The notes under the pieces: generated by a model | What the model saw: only the letters and a program-made list of their open reading frames with translations | The model's database searches: none | Told to the model about the DNA's origin: nothing | Assembly (NCBI GenBank): GCA_963978905.1 | Contig: OZ022256.1 | Location: forward strand, 975,501 to 1,039,500 | Length of the DNA stretch: 64,000 nucleotides | Direction: 5' to 3' | Source of the DNA: Trichostrongylus colubriformis | Lineage: Eukaryota; Nematoda; Chromadorea; Rhabditida; Trichostrongylidae | Made by a program: the position numbers and the translations under genes | Shown: piece after piece, positions 56,044 to 64,000 of the stretch | How positions within the stretch are numbered: position 1 is the first letter of the stretch | Layout: every line of letters begins with the position of its first letter

Positions 56044-59000
56044 ACACCACTGAGCCATATTATGGTAAACGAACGGCTCATGGGAAGTTCCCAAAGAGAT
56101 ATGCACAAGCTACGACTGGAGAATGATTAAGATGCTCAAAAAAGCCAAGCTAAACAATTTGATGTTGGAACGATTTATGATTTACTGATGAGTAACATTA
56201 TTTATTAGCTGTGCAGAAGGTTCGCTATCACATGATCTTCATCATCCAAGTAACGAGGCTCACTAAGCTTCTGCCTCGAAGTTTCTCACACAGGATAATC
56301 ACCGACAAGGGAAGCCGTAACTGTGGATTTAGTCGGCTAAACCTGTGACATGCGCACTGGCACTGAGGTACAAGGCAGCGATGGGCAGTGAGAGGCCCCA
56401 CTGTGTCTTAATCAGGACTGAACAGCAGCGTGCTCTCTGTGGGAAAGAAACCAAACTTGAACATTCGTCCTTAAAATCTCCCTTGATGAAGACACACGGC
56501 CCATTCACTTACTGAAGCCGTTTTCTTTCCTGATCTTCAGTTTTTACTCGCTATTACGGACGACAATAAAAGAATATTTTTGAAGAACGAGAGAGAATCT
56601 AAAATGAAGGGTGAGCTGATTCAACGTTCAACATTTTTTTCGACACGTAAGGGACCAAGGCTGTTTTGCTCTCTTCAAATCGGGCAACACCATGCGTTAC
56701 ACTTAACCACCCAAGCCCATCTTTTTTGGTCATACGAAGCCGTCGATATCTGAGGGCTTAAGTTGTTAGGATAGATTTTCGAATATGGAAGACAACATAC
56801 TATCTATCAGTCACTGTGCCATTCTAAAAACTCGTTCGTGTTTTAACGCCACTGCTGAACAAGTTGAATTTTCGTAAAACTAGGAAGTTAGCGCCACGGC
56901 TAACAGAAAAGTCATCCTGATCGAAGTTTCATCTGCAGTGGTGAGTGTATGTCCTGCCAATTTCCAGTTATTTCAAGGAACGGTGTGATTGCCCCATATT
57001 CCCAAGCACAAGCTACGGCAGTGAAGTGAACACCAAACTCGGTTTCTGAAGAAATTATTGCCTCAACTGTGCACAAAATCATCATAAAATAACTGCGCAG
57101 GTCCTCAACAAAATTAAGGTAAGAAGTAGAGCTCATAGTAACCCACAATTCAGCATCGAATATCTCCCGAATGGAGACTATTATTGTTCAGATTGGTAAA
57201 AAACCATTATGAGAGTGTCAAAATCCTATTTCCCTTCTGGAAGAGAAGGGTCTCAAGAGGATATGCTATTCCTCGTCTCCGAAAACATAGGGCGGTAACA
57301 TTTGGCCATGTCACCTTTTCAAAAAACCAAAAATGTGGTTTGGAACTCGTGCAACATCATGTGTTGAACGTGGTGCGGTTTGGGTTAAACAGTGACACTC
57401 TGAGGACGAATCGTGGGAGGGAAAGAGGTGATCAGGAGCTTTCCCCACATTTATGGAGTAAAGTATTGACTCTGAAGAACTGTGAAAAAAAGCCTCAAAA
57501 AATGGAAATGCGGAAACGTGTAGAAAAAAAATAAGAAGTTTGCTAATATTGGAGCAGATAGGGCATCATGTTGCGCAAAACTGCGCAAATGCATAATTAC
57601 CGATAAGCCGATGAGAAAAAACACGGATACTCCCGCACGTTAGAAAAGGAGCGAGATGCAAAACTGCCCAGGTGGTAGTTTGCAGCAGCTTGACTATGTG
57701 CCTGCTCAAGCGCATTAATTTCTTAAATAAAGGTAGAGAATTTCCGGTCGGTGAAACCGCGCGCCAATCAATGGCTTTCTCCTCAAATTCCTCGAACTTT
57801 GTATATTTCCTTCTACCCTTACCGAAGCACTATTTATTACTGTTTTTCATAAATTTACCCAAGCCTGACAGCTTTTGAAGAGATCACGAATGCTATCATG
57901 TATAGTAATCGGAGGATGAGGGAGCGGCAACTTGTTGATTCCTTCGCATAATGTAGCACACGAAAATCGTTCGAAAGACAGCATTAGGGGTAATGTGGTA
58001 ATGGAGAAATCCCCACAGGAAGTCACTCACATGGTAGGCCTGGGCCTAAGAAGGCTACATGTGGCGAAATCCCAGTGAAAAAGCGTCCCTTCGAGATGTA
58101 GGAACGCCGCAAAGAGCCGCAATCGCGCAACATCCCGCCTCTTGGATAGAATGATCCCGCCTCCCGATGAGAGGCGGGATCGAAAGTTTTGCGGCGCGCT
58201 TTCGCAGTTTTAGCTTGAAGCTCACTCCAAAAATAGATGCTGTCGTATTTCCAAACATTCCCTTGTGTTTTCTTGGCAACATACCAATGGAAAACTAGGT
58301 CAGACTACTCCTCTATTGACGGACAGGTCGTCCGCGTCGAGAATAAACAGTGAAAAGGGGGTTCTATCTCTCGGATTTTTGGCCAATTCCATCCGTTGTT
58401 TCTTCATTGTCCTGTTACTAGGCATTTCGACTTTCACATTCACTACTTCTTTTACTTTTCGTCCGACTTTCCCCTAATGCTGCCTTTGAGGAAAAACTAC
58501 TAAGCACTTTAGCAGGAGCAGCAATGGTGAAAAAGCGGCCAAAAAATGTCAGCTTCTTCCGCTGAGTGTGACCGACATGTATTTATTACAACCGAAATGA
58601 GCTGAGTCCTTGAAGAGATTGATGTTTGAAGAACATGTAGAAGCACTCACTGATGCTACAAGACAAGTGTATATCACACTCTTTGCGACTGATTTCATGA
58701 TAAGAGATACTAAAGGTGTACAAAGGTACTAATGTGAGTGAAAAGCGAAGGTCAACTAGGCCTAAACCTCCACCATCAGCTCCAGCTAATTAGCTCACAG
58801 TCTAATCCCTCAGCATCCATTCGTTGTTCCGGGTGAGACTATTTGGTTGTAAGGGAATCCTTGCAGCAGTCTCTCGAAATTCAAAATAAAAACTAGGACT
58901 TGATTATTGGAAAATGACTTTGCCAATTATATTCATTTGCACTAATATTATATCATCGATACATGATATATTCCACATTTGGAAATTTTAAAAATTCAAA

Positions 59001-59079
59001 AAGTGAATCTTCAAAATAAGGAAAATAAAATGAAGTATTTAGAAGTCAGCCCAGCGTGTTTATAATGACCATGGCCACT
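56044..59079. other. No gene recognised
   Basis: The frames at 56,912-57,148 (minus) and 57,184-57,534 (plus, 116 codons) have no splice context or domain. A perfect 11-bp-stem hairpin (gatcccgcctc, mirrored) is at 58,153-58,181. Confidence 0.35.
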
Positions 59080-61140
59080 TCGTTCACGTTGGAGCTCAGA
59101 AGACCTTTGTGGAGAAGAAGCAATAAAAGAGCTCCTCGATGATGTCATTTTTATCGCAGAACAGAGATTCGAACAATTCGAATTTCCTTCTTCTCCTACC
59201 GAAGGCATCCTCCGTTATGGCCTTCACTTCGGTGAGGTCGCTCTTGATAATATCGTCCATCTCTTCCTTGGAACTGCGTGCGGTCGCTTTCCTTGCGCTT
59301 CGAACTGGAATGCTTTTCTTGTAGGGTGTCTTCTCAGCAAGTGCCCATATCATCGCAGCCGCTGCTCCCTTTACATCATTTGGACAAAAGCTGTCTGCAT
59401 GCACCCTTCAACGCCGTCGTTGCTGACGTCCAGTCGCGTCCACACGCATGCCCGTCTCAACATCCTCATTTCAGCAGCGTGCAGCTACCTTTCATGTATT
59501 TTGTTGTCGACCAGCATCTAGTGTACAGAATGACAGCTTTGCAGACTTGGTAGTATGGTCGCCGCTTCGCTCGATACTCCTCCACCACCTGCCTAGCGAT
59601 AAAGATGGCTGAGTACCTTCAGCCTCGAATCGATCAGCCTCTCATACAGTTTCATGGTATGCGCTATCAATTTGATCGCTCGGTAGCTGGGGCACCCATT
59701 GTATCACCCTTCCGCTCAAAGTTGGGAACGATGGTGCTGGTTCTCCACGCATGCGGGATTTTTCCTCTGACCGAGACCATGTTGAGAAAACGTGTAAGCC
59801 ACTCTTATCCGTGCTCTCCTGCCTTTCTTCCCCTATAGGTAGCCCATCTGAACCAACAGCCTTCCGATCTTCATTTATCCATACCAAGTGCTCACGTTGA
59901 CCAAAGATAGATGGGACCAGTCATAGCCATAACCTTTCTGTGGACTTTCCTTAAACAGGATTTCATCGTTCAGAAGCCCATCAGAAAGGTACTCCCGCCA
60001 TCTCCTTTCGACCCCGAGTGGCTTTCTCAGAATGGCAGTTCTTTATGGCTTTCCCATCCCGATGTCTTGGTTAGATGGATGCCTGCTTTCGGCCAGTCTG
60101 ACTCCCTGTTGTCCAAACTTTCGTACAGAGCAACCAGTTTCGCGTTCTTTGCTTTTTCTTTTTCACCTCCCGCTGGATCTCCTCGTTCCTGATCCGCGCC
60201 GCATTCTTTGCTCAGAAACCACCTTTAAGTCTCACCCAATGTTTCCTGCGCACATCGTAGGACGACCGTAGTTGTCCTATACTGGCCTCCTAAACCGGAC
60301 CACAAGGGTCTGGAGGATCAGCCTTCATTACCCGTCTCGAGGTTATTCCGTACACTCCCTGAAAACTCTCATCATCGCATCTTGCACTCATTGTCAGATC
60401 TTACCTTTGTTTTCTTAAGCACTATGGCAATGACTCCTGCGAGAGACTTGTGTTGTGTGGCCAGTTCTTCACCGGACAGTACCTTGATGTACCTTTTAAC
60501 ATTAGAAGAACGGCTTTCTCACGAGCACATGGTCTACTTCCGTTCGCCTATTCCCGCTGCTCTAGGTTATCTTCTGCGAAATAATTCCCTTCTCGCGGTG
60601 AACTACAAAATGAACGCGATTAATTACAACTACAAATACAAAAACGCACTACAAAATGGCTGGATCGTGGACTGTGGCCGAGTCAGGCACCCTCTCTCCC
60701 CCTGTATTCATGGTTCCAATTTTCCTGACACCGAGCACTCTCTTTGGCCCTCTTCCGTCACTGCATGACCGATCAGGTCACCTGCAGCGATGAGATTATC
60801 GTCTTGCGGTATTGACTCTGAGGCTTCCTAGAGGCTCAAATAAAATTCTTTCTTTTCGACACTGGGAGAGCAGATTGCGAAGCTTGTAAGGATTGGTACA
60901 TTACCCCTCATTATGATTATGATACATTACCCCTCATTTGTGTCTATCATTACAGCCATAATTCGGTCGCTTATTCTGTTTACTACAGCGACACAGTCCT
61001 CTGCCACTGCTATGGCTACGCCGTTACCTTTGACGTCTCCTCAGTTGTAGAAGAGTTGGACATCATAACCGACCTCCATTGCCTTGGCTCCTTTCTAGCA
61101 CGTCTCCACAAGGAGTATGTTATAATTCAAACTAGCTTCT
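59080..61140 (-). mobile_element. RTE-type LINE relic, copy 2
   Basis: Minus strand, 5' to 3': endonuclease pieces GVAIAVAEDCVAVVNRISDR, FYLSL-EASESIPQDDNLIA, AGDLIGHA (usual AGDLNGHVG) and RRTEVDHVLVRK, then an RT start YRAIKLIAYHETV. Stops and frameshifts abound. It belongs to the same clade as the copy at 28,290-30,650. A 26-bp direct duplication (cattacccctcattatgatt) near 60,899 lies in the endonuclease part. Confidence 0.85.
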
Positions 61141-61786
61141 TTCGTCGAGGGCGTTTCCCCCTCGGTAACTCTCGCATAGTGACCACAGGACTAAGGTGAG
61201 GGTTCTGCGTGCTATTTCCGAGTGATGTCACAACATTATAACTGATTTTTTGCGACTTTATACATGTTGTTGTGACCAGGGTTCTCCATAAGCCGTCCTG
61301 TCATCCTGGGCTGGATGCTGGTAACGTCACTATTTTTGTAATATACTGCAAGGCATGGTTTGTGTCTTGAAGCTGGAGTGTGCAAAAATATCAACAATCT
61401 AACATTTTCCAATTCAGCGAAGATTCTAATTCCTCACATGGAGACAAAACCTCCTCAACAACGGATATTCCTCCAATAGAGAAAGTTTCTTCGCTGCCAC
61501 TTCCTGTTGTTCACAAGTCAGCCATGTGACGAGATCTGACTGTTCAACATTCAACGACCTGATTCCCACATTCGATGTAAATAGATGTGGCATGAGGGTT
61601 GTATATCGACGAAAACATGTATGGTTATCATGACCTCGAGTTCTGAAGTGGCTTAAGTAGCTCATTAACCAAAAAAGTTGGGCTAGTTTAAAGCATAGTG
61701 TGCATCAGCTGTTTCTAGTATGACTTCTTTCGACATGGAAACGCCTGAACGTAATGCAACGTCTGTTATAAGATAGCTGCAAATAG

Positions 61787-61987
61787 AAGAGGGGAAAAAT
61801 TGGTCTGCAGAGGGAAAAAGACAAAAACAAAGAGAAAGTGAGACAAAGAAAAAGCGGAACAGAAAGAGGGACAAGGAATAGAGGGATAGAGAAACAGAGA
61901 GACATAAAGACATCGAGAGAGACAGAGACAGATACAGAGACAGACAGACAGACAGGCAGAGAGACAGACAGGCAGGCAGACAGACAG
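61787..61987. repeat. 200-bp polypurine/CAGA tract
   Basis: The plus strand is nearly all A and G with rising (gaca)n content, ending gacaggcagacagacagc. The minus strand therefore reads as a spurious Leu/Ser/Val-rich frame. Confidence 0.9.
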
Positions 61988-62383
61988 CTAAAAAATGTCA
62001 CTGTGATGCCATAACGCTGAATAAAATGATCACAAAGTACTTTAAAGGGGTGAAGTTTTCTGCTATGAACTTTTGAGACGAGTCAAATAGTTGAATCTCG
62101 GGTCCAGGACACAACTATGTAGCACACGCTGACACAGCGCCGGCATCAAGCTTGTCAAAGGAGTGACCTGTTGATGTTGAACAGTAACACGACTATACAT
62201 TGTTAACGTATCAATCATGTACTATGTGTTATGTAGTAATATAGGATTGAATGAGAAGAATACTTTTTATGACATATTTCTCCCCCATTCTGTGGAAACT
62301 CCCAGATTTCTCTGAGTGGGATGGATGAAGAGGTGCCCAATACCATGCGGTAAATCACTTGGATTTTTTCGATTTCTAAGTCC

Positions 62384-63878
62384 GTGTGTCCTGAAAATGG
62401 AGATTCACCCTATCCTTTACTTCTAGAATAGACCAGCGATTTCCTTCTAAATTTTTGGCAGTAGTACCTGATGGCTGCCGCGAACAAACACACCACTGAA
62501 GCTGAAAACGAAGACATAATTTTTAGAAATCATTGTGTCCCAAAAGTATAGATTCACTTGACTATTCTGCCTAGCTTCCATCCGGATGTGAATTGTAGAG
62601 TTGATATTTATATGCCTTTCTCCTGAGTTTTGTTGTATAGTGCCATGCACTTATCGGAGCACCAAAGGATACATTTAGGGCGTTGCAAGGCTTTGGAACT
62701 CAGCATTCGCAAAATCTAAAGAAGATGGGTCCATCTCTCGACTTGATCAATGATTTCTGCAACTACATGGATTTGTGCGACACGAAAAAGAGAAGTGAAA
62801 CAGCGCGGCAACTTCCTGAGAGGCAAAAGCGTCGATTCCTAAACGCTGCATTCAATTCCACAAAGGATGTGTGGCGCTGTGCAGAAAACTGGTACCTGGT
62901 CAGTCAGAAAGTGGTGTGTACCGTCTGCTGAAAATGTCCCCCCACATCGAGCGAAGGTGTTTTCCGTCCACGTCATATCCCGCTGACGCGCATAAAGAAG
63001 CTCGAGTCCTTTCTGTCAAAGGACATTTGGGCCAAACGCATCAATGGGATGGGGTAATACGCAGTGTTACTTTATTGACGTGGTATAGTTCATGGTGTAT
63101 TAGTAATAGCGATTCATCTGATGGGAAAAGTTGAAATTGGATGAATCCGATGGCTTGGAAAGTTGTTGGAGGGATTTGAGGATCGAGCCACGCTACTTTT
63201 GAAGGCGCTGATTTACTGGTGGTAGTGCTAGGGTTAGGTCGTCTTCTCTCTCCTCGGTAAGAACCGGCTAGCATACATCACCCATCGCATGGGCTCCACT
63301 GCTCACCAAGAAATTCCTTGAAATGATTGTTTACCATATTAGCAGCGATTTTTATCTGTGCGCTGTAAATTTCAACAGGATGATGATCCTTCCGTGTGTG
63401 TGTCTCCACAAAAGCGTGGGTTGGAGCGAAAAATATCACCCTTTTGGAAGGGCAACCAAGTTGTCAGACTTAAATCCAATCCACCTCCTGGGGTTCCTCA
63501 TTCAAAAAGGTTTCCTTCTGCTCCAAACGCTCTAGAGTTTAAGGACCAGGTCTGAAAAAGGGTGTCACTAGAAACGACCTCGCGACCTTGTCCAGAGCAT
63601 GCCGAAAAGGGCGGCTAAAGTAAAAAGAGAAGAAAGGTATTAGTTGTTGAAATCGTTGAAAAAGCTCAGAACCGTAGCTCAATCTATACTTTTGGGACAC
63701 CCTGATTCTTGAAAAATGGCAAATGGAGGCAAGTAAAAACTCTTCGTCTCCAGGTTCACCAGTGCATATATCCGCGACAGTCATCAGGTACTAGTTGTAA
63801 AAATTTGGGAGGAACTCGTTGGTTTAGTCTAGAGATATAGATAAAAATTAGGGTGAACCTATATTTTTAGGACACACA
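62384..63878 (+). mobile_element. Decayed Tc3-like (Tc1/mariner) transposon
   Basis: The left end gtgtgtcctgaaaatggaga and right end (inverse) gtgtgtcctaaaaatatagg define inverted repeats of about 170 bp. Each arm holds a second inner site, tgtcccaaaagtatagattc (62,529 and 63,704). Between them are pieces of a transposase: TKKRSETARQLPERQKRRFL (DNA-binding part), FSDEKKFNLD in a shifted frame (the first catalytic Asp), YITHRMGSTAHQEIP, and FQQDDDPSVCVS (usual FQQDNAAIHVS, the second Asp region). Frameshifts and stops make it inactive. Confidence 0.85.
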
Positions 63879-64000
63879 GTGTTTGCGATAAAAAAGACGA
63901 TTTTTCGAGATTTACTTCAGCTGCACCCTCGCCACAAGTACCGCCTTACCTTCAACGCAATCACTTGGCCGTCCAGTAATCATTACCTGGACGGATCTCG

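Noticed and set aside
57184..57534. 116-codon plus-strand frame
   Set aside because: Basic and polar, without a domain, splice signals or codon regularity; likely chance in a low-stop stretch.
59278..60768. Several plus-strand frames of 60-128 codons
   Set aside because: Antisense shadows of the minus-strand RTE LINE relic.
61683..62001. Leu/Ser/Val-rich hydrophobic protein
   Set aside because: Translation of the complement of a purine/CAGA repeat.
1..64000. CRISPR array, rRNA or bacterial operon
   Set aside because: No regular spacer-repeat pattern, no rRNA words and no run of adjacent long frames; the window is eukaryotic.

Overview
The window looks like nuclear DNA of a parasitic nematode, most likely a strongylid (hookworm-like) worm. 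The reasons are: a TWK-type two-pore-domain potassium channel gene broken into many short exons, long introns full of transposon debris, and abundant mariner/Tc1, RTE-LINE, tRNA-like SINE and MITE relics. No bacterial operon, rRNA gene, intact tRNA or CRISPR array is visible. The species assignment is an inference.

Region 1 (about 1,330-23,500, minus strand) is occupied by one host gene, a K2P potassium channel. I joined 16 exons by eye, using splice sites and reading phase. All junctions agree in phase and the sum is 2,235 nt, or 744 residues plus stop. The core has TM1, a long extracellular loop, pore 1 with GYG, TM2, an acidic cytoplasmic loop, TM3, pore 2 with GLG, and TM4. A long C-terminal tail follows, with SPSP and EPEP dipeptide repeats. 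The core exons (2-10) are secure. Exon 1, exon 12 (acceptor choice) and exons 15-16 are provisional. The introns hold a mariner fossil, two other mariner relics (one a palindrome), a SINE, and several MITEs including one nested in another.

Region 2 (23,500-64,000) has no gene I can name. It contains a 671-bp palindromic mariner-type MITE with TA duplications (26,434-27,104), two minus-strand RTE-type LINE relics (28,290-30,650 and 59,080-61,140), two more SINE copies (52,563-52,863 and 54,228-54,462), a 1-kb foldback (40,199-41,195), a hAT-type MITE with 8-bp target duplications (47,466-47,752) and a decayed Tc3-like transposon with paired terminal repeats (62,384-63,878). There are also three compact hairpins of about 90-130 bp. 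A few short stretches have good splice signals and coding-like composition (37,462-37,597 minus; 55,719-55,816 plus; 53,308-54,219 minus), but I cannot identify them.

The biological centre is the channel gene. Two K2P subunits normally assemble into a background K+ leak channel that sets membrane potential in nerve or muscle. The proline-rich tail is its most distinctive part. The rest is mostly a record of transposon invasion, including palindromic copies that could fold into double-stranded RNA if transcribed.
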